Assembly: GCA_026400935.1 (NCBI GenBank)
Contig: JAPLNX010000054.1
Span: forward strand, 1 to 40,457
Direction of reading: 5' to 3'
Source: Planctomycetia bacterium
GTDB lineage: Bacteria > Planctomycetota > Planctomycetia > Planctomycetales > Planctomycetaceae
DNA: 40,457 nucleotides
Shown here: piece after piece, positions 1 through 10,902 of the stretch
Numbering within the stretch: the stretch's first letter is position 1
Layout of the letters: each line of letters begins with the position of its first letter
The notes under the pieces: generated by a model
The model's input: only the letters and a program-made list of their open reading frames with translations
Told to the model about the DNA's origin: nothing
The model's database searches: none
Position numbers and translations under genes: made by a program

Positions 1-593
1 ATCCCGCAATTCCGGTGTTGTGCATGGATGAGCAACCGGTGCAGTTACTGAAGGAAACGCGTACGCCCATCCCCGCCACGAAGGAGCATGGCAAGCGAGT
101 GGACTACGAGTACGAACGAGCCGGCACGGCGAACATTTTCTTGTTCACAGAGCCATTGGCTGGCTGGCGGGAAGTGTCGGTTCGCGAAACGAAAACCAAA
201 ATTGACTGGGCCACGGAAATGGCTCGACTCCTGGATGGCCGCTACGCCCATTGCGAGAAAGTCATTTTGGTCAGCGACAACCTCAACACGCACACGAAAG
301 GCGCGTTCTACGCAGCCTTCGATCCTGAGCGAGCACGCCAACTGGTTCGCCGAATTGAATTCCGGCACACGCCCAAACACGGCAGTTGGCTGAACATCGC
401 CGAGAACGAATTGAGTTCCGTGACTCGCCAGTGCGTCGATGGTCGCCGCTTCGGCGATGTCGAATTCTTACGCCACGAAACCGCTGCGTGGTCGAGTGAT
501 GTCAACTCGACCCAACGAGGCGTCGATTGGCAAATGAAGATCGATGATGCCCGCATTAAACTCACCTCGATCTACCCGAAGATTAAGCTGTGA
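1..593 (+). mobile_element. IS630-type transposase, C-terminal DDE part (cut by window edge)
   Basis: The reading frame is open from the first base to a TGA at 591-593, so this is the 3' part of a longer gene; the N-terminal helix-turn-helix part lies outside the window. The visible part is a DDE_3 (IS630/Tc1-mariner-like) catalytic domain. It shows the first Asp in CMDEQP (codon at 27-29), the second Asp in VSDNLNTH and the final Glu in LNIAENELS, so all three catalytic carboxylates are present. The protein would cut and rejoin insertion sequence ends at TA targets, as known for the family. The sigma factor gene starts only about 20 bases after its stop, so the right end of the element must lie at about 594-613; I could not define a terminal inverted repeat because the left end is missing. 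Whether the upstream part is intact cannot be told. Confidence 0.85.
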
Positions 594-613
594 CGCAGCA
601 CTAGTCTGTGCGA

Positions 614-1210
614 ATGACTGACTCGAATGCTGATCGTGGAGCGACCTCATTGAGCTTGTTGGAGCGTGCTCGCAACCGTGATTCGGAGGCGTGGCGGCGT
701 CTGGTCGAGCTTTATAGTCCACTCGTGTTTTTCTGGGCTCGGCGTGCGGGGTTCGTGGAGGCGGACGCGGCGGACTTGGTGCAGGATGTTTGGCAGTCGG
801 TCACAGCGGCGCTTTCACGGTTTCGACGCGATGACCGAACCGGAACGTTTCGCGGTTGGTTGTGGACGATCGCTCGAAACAAGATCAATGACCATTTCCG
901 CCAGCGCAAGGCCGAGCCGGCGGCGTCCGGTGGAACGGATGCTCGCCTGCTGATCGAAAGCGTTCCTGAAGAGGAACTGGCGGATGACACGGGGTTGCAG
1001 GAGAACCAACTACTGCATCGCGCGCTGGAGTGGATCAAACCAGAGTTCGCGGAACGGACTTGGTTGGCGTTTTGGAGAATGACCGTCGATGGTCAGACGG
1101 CGGCGGACGTGGGCCAGGAACTCGGTCTCGCGGCCAACGCGGTCCATCAAGCGAAGTTCCGCGTCCTGAGCCGCTTGCGCGCAGAGATGGCCGGTCTCGT
1201 TGAGACGTGA
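614..1210 (+). CDS. ECF-type RNA polymerase sigma factor (planctomycete type)
   Basis: A 198-residue protein with the two conserved sigma-70 parts of ECF factors. Region 2 runs from about residue 15 to 85 (LYSPLVFFWARR, DLVQDVWQSV, FRGWLWTIARNKINDHFR). Region 4 lies at about 145-195 (TAADVGQELGLAANAVHQAKFRVLSRLR), a helix-turn-helix that would read a -35 element. The ATG at 614 is preferred, but a GTG at 608 in the same frame adds two residues; neither has a strong Shine-Dalgarno sequence. The gene lies right behind an insertion sequence, so its native promoter may have been replaced. The next gene is a membrane Ser/Thr kinase with an anti-sigma-like zinc finger, a pairing known in planctomycetes. 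I infer that the two form one signalling unit; the target promoters are unknown. Confidence 0.85.
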   Translation: MTDSNADRGATSLSLLERARNRDSEAWRRLVELYSPLVFFWARRAGFVEADAADLVQDVWQSVTAALSRFRRDDRTGTFRGWLWTIARNKINDHFRQRKAEPAASGGTDARLLIESVPEEELADDTGLQENQLLHRALEWIKPEFAERTWLAFWRMTVDGQTAADVGQELGLAANAVHQAKFRVLSRLRAEMAGLVET

Positions 1211-1224
1211 GCGGCAGGCATTTA

Positions 1225-1318
1225 TGTAACCCGAAGCGTCAGCGAGGGCCGACGTTTCAGAACGCGAGGAATCGTGAGTCCGGTGAAGCGCTCGCCCTCG
1301 CTAACGCTTCGGGTTACA
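1225..1318. repeat. Inverted pair of a dispersed repeat (family A, starts tgtaacccgaagcg)
   Basis: Two 25-base copies in opposite direction (1225-1249 and 1294-1318) differ at one base and enclose 44 bases. They fill the spacer between the sigma factor and kinase genes. The same 25 bases return at 4381-4405 and, inverted, at 4867-4891; degenerate copies are at 24365-24388 (inside the hyuAB fusion) and 31838-31859. Transcribed, the pair would fold into a long hairpin. Confidence 0.9.
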
Positions 1319-1396
1319 TCAATCGGACGGAATAACTTCTCGTTTTTTTGCGGCGCGTAAGGCAGTTGCGTTTTGGTGAGGAGAAGGAGTTTTCCC

Positions 1397-4363
<2,967 letters not shown>

Positions 4364-4380
4364 CCCGGATCGTGCCTGAC

Positions 4381-4405
4381 TGTAACCCGAAGCGTCAGCG
4401 AGGGC
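4381..4405 (+). repeat. Family A repeat copy
   Basis: Identical over 25 bases to the copy at 1225-1249; begins 17 bases after the kinase stop codon. Confidence 0.85.
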
Positions 4406-4475
4406 GGGCGCTCCAAACGACCTCGATTTCAAGGCTCTCCGCCATCGATGTTGGACAGCCTAATTACGAGGAAGG

Positions 4476-4527
4476 TTTTCACGCAGAGGCGCAGGGATCT
4501 TGAGGCGGCCTTTGGCCGCAACCAAAC
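4476..4527 (+). repeat. Family D repeat with hairpin
   Basis: Matches 38626-38673 over most of its length (ttttcacgc, gaggcgcag, tcttgaggcgg, ccgcaaccaaa). The central stem is gcggcc-ttt-ggccgc here and gcggt-gga-accgc in the other copy: the bases differ but pairing is kept, which argues that the folded form matters. Confidence 0.8.
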
Positions 4528-4568
4528 TCAATTGAGTCGTGAGTCTGGAGGTTGCGGATTCCTGAAGC

Positions 4569-4643
4569 TTCATTCGCCGGTCCTTCATTCGTCTGTCGTG
4601 AACAGCCACGACATGACAGACGAATGAAGGACAGGCGAATGAA
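4569..4643. repeat. Inverted repeat, ~32-37 base arms
   Basis: Left arm 4569-4600 and right arm 4607-4643 pair almost fully (one mismatch and one five-base gap), with a six-base loop. No gene overlaps. It would form a long stem in RNA or a cruciform in DNA. Confidence 0.85.
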
Positions 4644-4866
4644 TTCAGCAATCGCGGCGATCAAACTGATCTGCCCTGGCCACAATAGACTGGCGGCTTC
4701 GTATCCAGAAAATCTTCTCACCAAAACTAGATTCTCAACATTTGCAGTGCAGAGTTTGGAGAGAACGGAAGTGAGGTTTTCTCAGCGAACTCTACGCCTC
4801 TGCGTGAGACATTTGTCTTTCAACACACCTGGTGGAGAGCCGATTTCAAAGCGACTTGAAGCGTTC

Positions 4867-4891
4867 GCCCTCGCTGACGCTTCGGGTTACA
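4867..4891 (-). repeat. Family A repeat copy, inverted
   Basis: Exact reverse complement of 4381-4405 over 25 bases. Together the two copies enclose about 460 bases that hold other repeats. Confidence 0.85.
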
Positions 4892-5014
4892 TGGCGGGAG
4901 CGGCTGTGCTGCGTCGTGGTCCGCCAGAAAAATCTTTCCGCCCCGCGTAAGGCGTTCGCGTTCTGGATCGTGACGGGCCAATCACCACTCACTTTCCAAA
5001 CAAAGGACGCCAAC

Positions 5015-7042
5015 ATGCTTCGATCTTCCTTGTCCCGCTGGATGCAACGCATTTCCCATCAGATGACGGTCTCCCGCGTTCGCGGCCGACGTCGTCCGCA
5101 GCCGCAGATCGCTGCGGAAATTGCGACGCTGGAACTGAGAGCATTGCTCGCCGGAGTCGTCAACGTCGCGTTTGCTGTCGGAACGCTGACGATTACCGGA
5201 GTCGATAATCTCACGCAGGCGGGTATTGTCGGACTGCTCAACGATCAAGAGATCCAACTGACGGGCGGTGCTCCGGGCCAAGTCACGGTCGCTGGACTCG
5301 GCGGCGAAACCGTCAACGGAGGCGGGACGTTCAACGGCGTCACGAACATCAAGGTAGACCTCAAGGAAGGTTCAGACTTCTTGTTCGTCAAGGGAACATT
5401 GACGCTGACCGGCGGCCTCACGTTCTTGGGCGGCAACGGCGGTGAAACCTTCGAACTCGACGACGCTGCGGTCGTTTCACTGGGCAGCCTGACGATCACC
5501 ACTTTGGAGGGGAGTGACAACTTTGACTTGACCCCCAACAACACGATGACGGTCACGGGCGCGGTCACCATCAATAGCGGAGCGGGAGGCACAACTTTCA
5601 CCGTCAAGAAAGGTGTCTTCGGCAGCCTCAAGTTCACCAGCGGAGATGGTTCGGACAATTTGGACTTTGAAAACCTGGACGTCACCGGCACTTCGCAGAT
5701 CACCTGCGGCGATGGGGACGCGGGCTTGGTCTGGGACACGAATTCCTCCTTGGGCGGCAACCTGACCGTCAATCTTGGCGAGACGGGCGGCGATTCTGGT
5801 CACAACATCGAACTCAACTTGCAGAGCGCCAAGGGGGTGTCCATCACCACGACTTCCGGTGCCAAGACCATCTCACTCAGTGGCACCTACGTTGGCAACG
5901 TCAGCCTCACGAATGGAATTGGCCATGAAACCACTTTGTTTCCGCAGACAGTGATCACGGGCAATCTCACCATCAAGAACGGTTCCGGAGGAAGTGACAC
6001 CAACTTCACCGGAAGTGTGGAGATCACCGGCAACGTCGCCATCACCAATCTCACAGGAACGGATCACATCATCGCCTCCGGGACAGTGCTGACCGTGACG
6101 GGGACGACCACCATCAGCAACGGCAACGGCGGCGGATCAATCGAACTGCGACCAACCGGCACGCTGAACTTGTCTGGCAACCTGTCGATCACCGACGGAG
6201 AAGGAGACAACGAAGTAGTGATCGGTAAGGTCGGAGCGACGATTCAAACCTTGAAAAACGTGTCGATGAATCACGGAGTGGGGGACTCCATCACGACGTT
6301 TTTCGGCACGGTGGCGATGGGCATCGTCACTCTGACGGGCGGAGAGGGAGACCACAACTTTGAAACCAAAGGAGCCACGACAACCAAAGATCTGACGCTC
6401 AATTTCGTAGGCTCAAATTTCGGAATGGAATTCGTGGTCCGAGCGGCACTCACTGTGAATGGCAATCTGAAAATGACCACTGGCAGCGGGCGAGATGTCC
6501 TCGCCACCGGAACGAATCTGAACATCAGCGGAACGACCACTGTTTCCACCGGTGCTGGCGACGACTTTGTGAATTTCCTTAACGCCACGCTGACCGGCAA
6601 TGTCTCGATCACAACCGGGAGCGGTGCAGACCAAGTCCGCATCGGCCTGGACGGTGCCAGCACGCTCGCGGGGAATCTCACGCTCAACACCGGCACGGGA
6701 GACGATTCCGTCATCATTGACCGCACCACGTTCCGCGGCACCGTGTCGGTCAGCTTGGGAGCTGGTTCTGATAGTCTGGACATCGAAGATCTATTTGCTG
6801 ATAACGGCATCAAAACCCGATTCGAGAAGGCCGTCACGATCAATGCCGAAGCTGGCGACGATCGAATTAATATCGGCCTTGCCAACGACACAGACGACTT
6901 CGCCGAGTTCCTCAGCACGCTGACCATCAACGCCGGCTCCGGCGTGGACATCGTGAAGTTCAAGAACATCGCCGGCGGCGGCACCCGCAGCAACATCTTC
7001 ACCGTCGCCCCCACCCTCATCGGCGTGGAAGCCGCCGTCTGA
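5015..7042 (+). CDS. Secreted or surface beta-repeat protein with LEPR-XLL-like N-terminus
   Basis: A 675-residue protein. ATG at 5015 is chosen because AAAGGA at 5002-5007 precedes it; the open frame upstream to 4832 is translation of a dispersed repeat. The N-terminus is basic (RVRGRRRPQPQ) and followed by LELRALLAG at residues 39-47, a variant of the LEPR-XLL motif of large exported planctomycete proteins. The rest is a long run of degenerate 20-25 residue units rich in Gly, Thr, Asn and Asp, with recurring cores such as GNLTIN, TGSGADQV, GTGDDSVII and GAGSDSLDI. These would stack as a beta-helix or beta-roll and could bind calcium through the GDD turns. No enzymatic motif was seen. Secretion route and role are unknown; an adhesin or cell-surface role is an inference. 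Confidence 0.7.
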   Translation: MLRSSLSRWMQRISHQMTVSRVRGRRRPQPQIAAEIATLELRALLAGVVNVAFAVGTLTITGVDNLTQAGIVGLLNDQEIQLTGGAPGQVTVAGLGGETVNGGGTFNGVTNIKVDLKEGSDFLFVKGTLTLTGGLTFLGGNGGETFELDDAAVVSLGSLTITTLEGSDNFDLTPNNTMTVTGAVTINSGAGGTTFTVKKGVFGSLKFTSGDGSDNLDFENLDVTGTSQITCGDGDAGLVWDTNSSLGGNLTVNLGETGGDSGHNIELNLQSAKGVSITTTSGAKTISLSGTYVGNVSLTNGIGHETTLFPQTVITGNLTIKNGSGGSDTNFTGSVEITGNVAITNLTGTDHIIASGTVLTVTGTTTISNGNGGGSIELRPTGTLNLSGNLSITDGEGDNEVVIGKVGATIQTLKNVSMNHGVGDSITTFFGTVAMGIVTLTGGEGDHNFETKGATTTKDLTLNFVGSNFGMEFVVRAALTVNGNLKMTTGSGRDVLATGTNLNISGTTTVSTGAGDDFVNFLNATLTGNVSITTGSGADQVRIGLDGASTLAGNLTLNTGTGDDSVIIDRTTFRGTVSVSLGAGSDSLDIEDLFADNGIKTRFEKAVTINAEAGDDRINIGLANDTDDFAEFLSTLTINAGSGVDIVKFKNIAGGGTRSNIFTVAPTLIGVEAAV

Positions 7043-7097
7043 CGCGCATCTCCTGACGCGAACTGGCAGCGTTACCCCACGCGGTCATGGCTGAGTT

Positions 7098-7161
7098 GTT
7101 TAACCGCACGCCGCAGGCACGCGCGTTTCAAAACGCACGTGCCTGCGGCGTGCGGTTAAAC
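7098..7161. repeat. 64-base near-perfect palindrome
   Basis: Arms of 24 bases (7098-7121 and 7138-7161) are perfect inverted copies, and the centre continues the pairing (gcgttt...aaacgc). It lies 56 bases after the stop of the secreted repeat protein and could serve as a terminator-like stem, though no T run follows. Confidence 0.9.
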
Positions 7162-7284
7162 GATCGTCCCAAATGCTCACTCAGGACCGTGTGAGGTATC
7201 AGTGGTCGATTCAACCTGAAGATATCTTTGAGGGAGAACAAGATGGCCGCGAACTGGTTCAGATCATTCTTACCGATATGATCC

Positions 7285-7305
7285 CGCCTCGAATTTTCCG
7301 AGGCG
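7285..7305 (+). promoter_or_regulatory. Small hairpin covering part of the mnmG ribosome site
   Basis: The stem cgcctcg (7285-7291) pairs with cgaggcg (7299-7305) around a seven-base loop. The right arm overlaps the purine-rich gaggcgagag before the ATG at 7316, so folding could reduce initiation. A regulatory role is inference. Confidence 0.4.
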
Positions 7306-7315
7306 AGAGTAATCA

Positions 7316-9235
7316 ATGAACGCTGTGATCTACGATTTTGATGTGGTGGTAATCGGAGCCGGTCACGCCGGCTGCGAAGCGGCGCTGGCGTCGGCACGCG
7401 TCGGCGCGAAAACCGCGCTGTTGACGATGAGCTGTGACATGGTCGCCGCGATGAGCTGCAATCCGGCGATCGGCGGCGTTGCCAAAGGCCAGATCGTTCG
7501 CGAAATCGACGCCCTCGGCGGCGAGATGGGGCGAGTGATTGACGAAACCGGAATCCAATTTCGGATGCTCAATCAAGCCAAAGGCCCGGCGATGCACAGC
7601 CCACGCGCTCAAGCCGACAAGAAGGCGTATCAGTTCGCCATGAAGTGGCGCATCGAGCAACAGCAGAATCTCACGCTGCGGCAAGAGGTGGTCGAAGGAC
7701 TCGAAGTCGAACAAATCTCAAATCTCAAATCTCAAATCTCAGATTTGAAATCTGAAATCAAAAATCTCAACGCTCTGCCCTCCGCCCTCCGCCTTCCGCC
7801 CTCCCAGCGCATCACCGCCGTCCGCGTCAAAGGGGGCGCGATCTACCGCGCCAAAGCGGTCGTCATCACCACCGGCACCTTCCTGCAAGCGATCATGCAC
7901 ACGGGCGAAGCGAAAGCATCCGGCGGGCGCGCCGGGGAAGGGACGACGACGGGACTGTCGCAGACATTGAGCGATCTCGGCTTCGAGTTGCGTCGGTTCA
8001 AAACCGGAACGCCGTGTCGATTGAATGGACGGACGATCGACTTCTCCGTCCTGGAAGAACAACCGGGTGACGACGTGCCGCAGCCGTTCTCGTTCCTGAC
8101 CGACGCGATCACGCAGTCGCAGATGGTCTGTCATCTCACGTTGACCAACGCCAAAGTCCACGAGCTGATCCGAGCCAACTTGCATCGCGCGCCAATGTAT
8201 TCCGGGCAGATTCAATCGACCGGACCGCGGTACTGTCCCAGCATCGAAGACAAAGTGGTCCGCTTCGCCGGGAAGTCCGAGCATCAAATCTTCCTGGAAC
8301 CCGAAGGCAGACAGACCTGCGAGTATTACTGCAACGGCATCTCGACCAGCCTGCCGCGCGACGTGCAGGAGGAGATGATCCATTCAATCGTCGGCCTCGA
8401 ACGAGCGGAGATCATGCGGTACGGCTACGCGGTGGAATACGACTTCGCCCCGCCGACGCAGTTGCACGCAACGCTCGAAACGCAGGCTGTCGCGGGCTTG
8501 TACTTCGCCGGCCAGATCAACGGCACGACCGGCTACGAAGAGGCGGCGGGACAGGGTTTATTAGCCGGCATCAACGCCGCCTTGAAAATCGCCGCTCAGC
8601 CGCCGCTGATCCTCGATCGCAGCCAAGCGTATCTCGGTGTGATGATCGACGATCTCGTCACGAAGGGAGTCGATGAGCCATACCGAATGTTTACATCACG
8701 CGCCGAGTATCGCTTGCTGCTGCGACACGACAACTCCGACCGCCGCTTAACTCCGATCGGCCGCCGCATCGGACTTGTCAGCGACGAACGTTGGCAACGC
8801 TACCAAGCCCACGAAGCGGCCATCGCTTCAGCAGAGCCGATCATAACGAAGAAATTCCATCAAGGGTGCAGCTTGGAAGAGTGGCTGCGTCGACCGGAAA
8901 CCGAATGGCTCGACGTCTGCGAATTCAGCGAGGACGCGCGATCGCTCAACCTGCCGCCTCTGGCCGCGAGGCAACTGTCGATCGAAGCCAAATACGAGGG
9001 CTACATCCGCCGCCAAACCGCCGCTATCGAACGACAAGGGCAAGTCGACACCGTCCGCATCCCCGACCATTTCGACTTCTTCGCCTGCCCGCAACTCCGC
9101 TGCGAAGCCAAAGAAAAACTGACTCGCATCCGCCCCCACAACGTCGGCCAAGCCGGCCGCATCAGCGGCATCACCCCCGCTGACCTCGCCGTGCTCATGC
9201 TCTATCTGACGGAGCCGACACGCATGGCAACGTGA
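7316..9235 (+). CDS. mnmG: tRNA uridine-5-carboxymethylaminomethyl modification enzyme MnmG (GidA)
   Basis: A 639-residue protein. MnmG is the FAD-binding partner of MnmE; the pair builds the carboxymethylaminomethyl group on the wobble uridine of certain tRNAs. The sequence shows the dinucleotide-binding motif VVIGAGHAGCEAA (from residue 11), the signature CNPAIGGVAKGQIVREIDALGG, GTFL, TGPRYCPSIEDK, GYEEAAGQGLLAGINAA and the C-terminal helical domain with RIRPHNVGQAGRISGITP. Odd: residues ~133-164 (ISNLKSQ to RLPPSQ) have no counterpart in the family as I know it. They are encoded by a low-complexity, partly palindromic stretch at 7712-7806, exactly in a loop between two beta strands (VEGLEVE and ITAVRV). 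The start is an ATG behind GAGGCGAGAG, part of which lies in a small hairpin. No mnmE is visible nearby. Confidence 0.95.
   Translation: MNAVIYDFDVVVIGAGHAGCEAALASARVGAKTALLTMSCDMVAAMSCNPAIGGVAKGQIVREIDALGGEMGRVIDETGIQFRMLNQAKGPAMHSPRAQADKKAYQFAMKWRIEQQQNLTLRQEVVEGLEVEQISNLKSQISDLKSEIKNLNALPSALRLPPSQRITAVRVKGGAIYRAKAVVITTGTFLQAIMHTGEAKASGGRAGEGTTTGLSQTLSDLGFELRRFKTGTPCRLNGRTIDFSVLEEQPGDDVPQPFSFLTDAITQSQMVCHLTLTNAKVHELIRANLHRAPMYSGQIQSTGPRYCPSIEDKVVRFAGKSEHQIFLEPEGRQTCEYYCNGISTSLPRDVQEEMIHSIVGLERAEIMRYGYAVEYDFAPPTQLHATLETQAVAGLYFAGQINGTTGYEEAAGQGLLAGINAALKIAAQPPLILDRSQAYLGVMIDDLVTKGVDEPYRMFTSRAEYRLLLRHDNSDRRLTPIGRRIGLVSDERWQRYQAHEAAIASAEPIITKKFHQGCSLEEWLRRPETEWLDVCEFSEDARSLNLPPLAARQLSIEAKYEGYIRRQTAAIERQGQVDTVRIPDHFDFFACPQLRCEAKEKLTRIRPHNVGQAGRISGITPADLAVLMLYLTEPTRMAT
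7712..7806 (+). repeat. Low-complexity insertion inside mnmG
   Basis: Four tandem units of about seven bases (tcaaatc type) followed by an inverted version (gatttgaaatctgaaatc), then runs of ccctccg/ccttccg. It is in frame and adds about 32 residues (ISNLKSQ...LPPSQ) to a loop of MnmG. Its A/T-rich first half and C-only second half are unlike the codon use around it. Confidence 0.85.
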
Positions 9236-9242
9236 TGCATTT

Positions 9243-9322
9243 GTAGGTTGGGACTCCGTCCCGACCGCTGCGTTAGATGGATCGACAATCGCCAAGAGCA
9301 TCGGGACGGAGTCCCAATCTAC
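9243..9322. repeat. Inverted repeat between mnmG and the convergent subunit B gene
   Basis: Arms of 22 bases (9243-9264, 9301-9322) pair with one mismatch; the core is gggactccgtccc. It stands between two convergent genes and contains the TAG stop of the minus-strand gene (9319-9321). It could end both transcripts. Confidence 0.88.
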
Positions 9323-10845
9323 GGCGTCGTCGCCACGCTCAACGACAGCTCGAGCCGCTGGGCGACTTCATGGAGCACGACTTCATCTGTTGGCAAGTGA
9401 GTCGGTAATGAGGCTTTGAACGGAATCGGCACTTCGTCCATGCGATAGGCGGTGCCAGGCGCGTGCAGTCCGTAAGGAGCCGTCGTGATCCGCACGCTCG
9501 GCGTGATGATCGACTCGGCAGCCGGATAGTCGAGCAGAATCGTGGGGATGCGCCGCAGATGGTCGAGCGCTGGCGGTGTGAACTGCGGCAACGTTTCGCT
9601 GCCAATGATCACGCAGAGATCAGGCTCGCCGCGAGTCAGCAGATCGTTCGCGGAGAACTCGCCGGGGTTGTAGCGCGGATAACCGCGCGACAGGTTGACG
9701 CTGAAGGGATAACCGGTTTGCCAGCACAGGACACTGTCCGCTCCGGTGACGTCGCCGTGCAATCTCATGCGACGCGCATGAAACCGCGTGTGATCGTTCA
9801 ACTCAGCGACCAAACGGAGCAAGACCTCGACATTCAAATGACCGAGCCCCGCACTGCGCGGCGAGCGGTTCAACTCACTCGCCGTCAGGCCGAGGCCGAA
9901 GAAGACGACTCCGCAACGGCAAGACTTCATGCGTTCCGCGAGTTCGACAAGGTCATGATTTACATGCCCGGACGACTTGCCGCTGGTCCTCGAACAAGCG
10001 ACCCCACCGAGCTTGTCTCGGTGGCTCGCGGGCTTTTGCACTACGTCGAACACGATTTGAGGTTGAGTCGCTCGTAGTGCAGAAGCCTGATTCCACCGAG
10101 GCAAGCTCGGTGGGGTGATGATGACATCACCTGTTTGAGGGCCTGTGGACCATGATGAACTCGTATCTGTAGGGACAACATCTTTGATGAGACAACGCAG
10201 TGTCGTGATTGCTTCCAGGTCTCGATCGGGTTCAATCGGAATCACCCAATCGGGTTGAGTCCCTGCGCGGTCGAGCCGCCAATCGTGAACCTCACGGCGA
10301 TCGCCAATCATCACGACCGTTCGATCGGCTCGCCCATTCGGCAACCATTCGCTGCGAGGAAAGACCGAGTACCGTTCGGCATGACGCGGATGCGTCTCCG
10401 CCGGATTGCAGCCCCAGAAGATGACTAAGTCCGCTCGCGTCCGAATCTCACCCAGCGAACAAGTCGATTCCCCCACCGCCTGCACCGCCATGATCGACGG
10501 CCCATGACACAGCGACGCGGTCGTATCAATTGTCGCGCCGATTTGCTCCGCCAACTTCACCGCCGCCCGCTGCCCGCCGGTGCTGCTGCGTGACAGTCCG
10601 TAAATCAGCGGATTGTCCGCAAGTCTGAGCAACTCGACCGCACGAGCAATCGCCGCGGCCACGTCCGTTGGCGAACCCTCAATCTCCGCATCCGGTCGAG
10701 TCGCCGACGACTGAGCCATAAACCACGGCTCGGCCAACGCACACGCCCGCTCCGCGCGAACCACGCGAGTTCCGTCAGTCGTCAACGTGAGATCGTCGCA
10801 CACACACCCGCAAACCGGGCAAGCAATGTCATTGAAAGTGGGCAT
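9319..10845 (-). CDS. fhcB: Formylmethanofuran dehydrogenase / formyltransferase-hydrolase complex subunit B homologue
   Basis: A 508-residue protein of the FwdB/FmdB/FhcB family. In methanogens subunit B carries the Mo/W site that interconverts CO2 and formate for formylmethanofuran; in methylotrophs the FhcABCD complex only releases formate from formylmethanofuran. Visible here: an N-terminal iron-sulfur motif CxxCxxxC (Cys9, Cys12, Cys16, then Cys35), an active-site-like Cys113-His114 in SLCHGPS, FWGCNPAETHPRH, and later VVFFGLGLTASE, DVTGADSVLCWQTGYPF, CVIIGSETL. Residues ~243-281 come from a palindromic repeat (10002-10117) and are not part of the family core. The TAG stop lies in the arm of another palindrome (9243-9322). 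The other large subunits are not in the window; a subunit D homologue lies at 28963-29319. The symbol fhcB is by homology; fwdB could be as fitting. Confidence 0.85.
   Translation of the reverse strand: MPTFNDIACPVCGCVCDDLTLTTDGTRVVRAERACALAEPWFMAQSSATRPDAEIEGSPTDVAAAIARAVELLRLADNPLIYGLSRSSTGGQRAAVKLAEQIGATIDTTASLCHGPSIMAVQAVGESTCSLGEIRTRADLVIFWGCNPAETHPRHAERYSVFPRSEWLPNGRADRTVVMIGDRREVHDWRLDRAGTQPDWVIPIEPDRDLEAITTLRCLIKDVVPTDTSSSWSTGPQTGDVIITPPSLPRWNQASALRATQPQIVFDVVQKPASHRDKLGGVACSRTSGKSSGHVNHDLVELAERMKSCRCGVVFFGLGLTASELNRSPRSAGLGHLNVEVLLRLVAELNDHTRFHARRMRLHGDVTGADSVLCWQTGYPFSVNLSRGYPRYNPGEFSANDLLTRGEPDLCVIIGSETLPQFTPPALDHLRRIPTILLDYPAAESIITPSVRITTAPYGLHAPGTAYRMDEVPIPFKASLPTHLPTDEVVLHEVAQRLELSLSVATTP
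10002..10117. repeat. 116 bp palindromic element inside the subunit B gene (family C)
   Basis: Ends ccccaccgag...ctcggtgggg, inner arms gcttttgcactacg...cgtagtgcagaagc. A clear second copy lies between genes at 35162-35279 with the same order of arms and a related centre (gaac-cg-ttgagg). In the gene it is translated on the minus strand as residues ~243-281 without breaking the frame. Confidence 0.9.
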
Positions 10846-10902
10846 CGTGAGTCGGGTTGTAGTTGGACGCCTTCGTCGAAACTACTCCGTTGGATTGAGC
10901 AT

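Larger units (their letters stand above)
4364..5014. other. 651-base gene-free stretch filled with repeats
   Basis: Between the kinase and the secreted repeat protein. It holds two family A copies facing each other (4381-4405, 4867-4891), a family D element (4476-4527), an inverted repeat at 4569-4643, and before the gene start a ribosome site AAAGGA (5002-5007). Open frames here are short and translate the repeats, so I see no gene. A promoter for the gene at 5015 should lie between 4892 and 5000, but no clear -35/-10 pair stands out. Confidence 0.7.

Noticed and set aside
4832-5014. Extension of the surface protein gene upstream of 5015
   Set aside because: The extra residues are translated from a family A repeat and lack a ribosome site, whereas ATG 5015 has one.
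7043-7315. Replication origin near mnmG (gidA)
   Set aside because: mnmG often lies near oriC, but no cluster of DnaA boxes, no AT-rich unwinding region and no dnaA, parA or rpmH gene is seen here.
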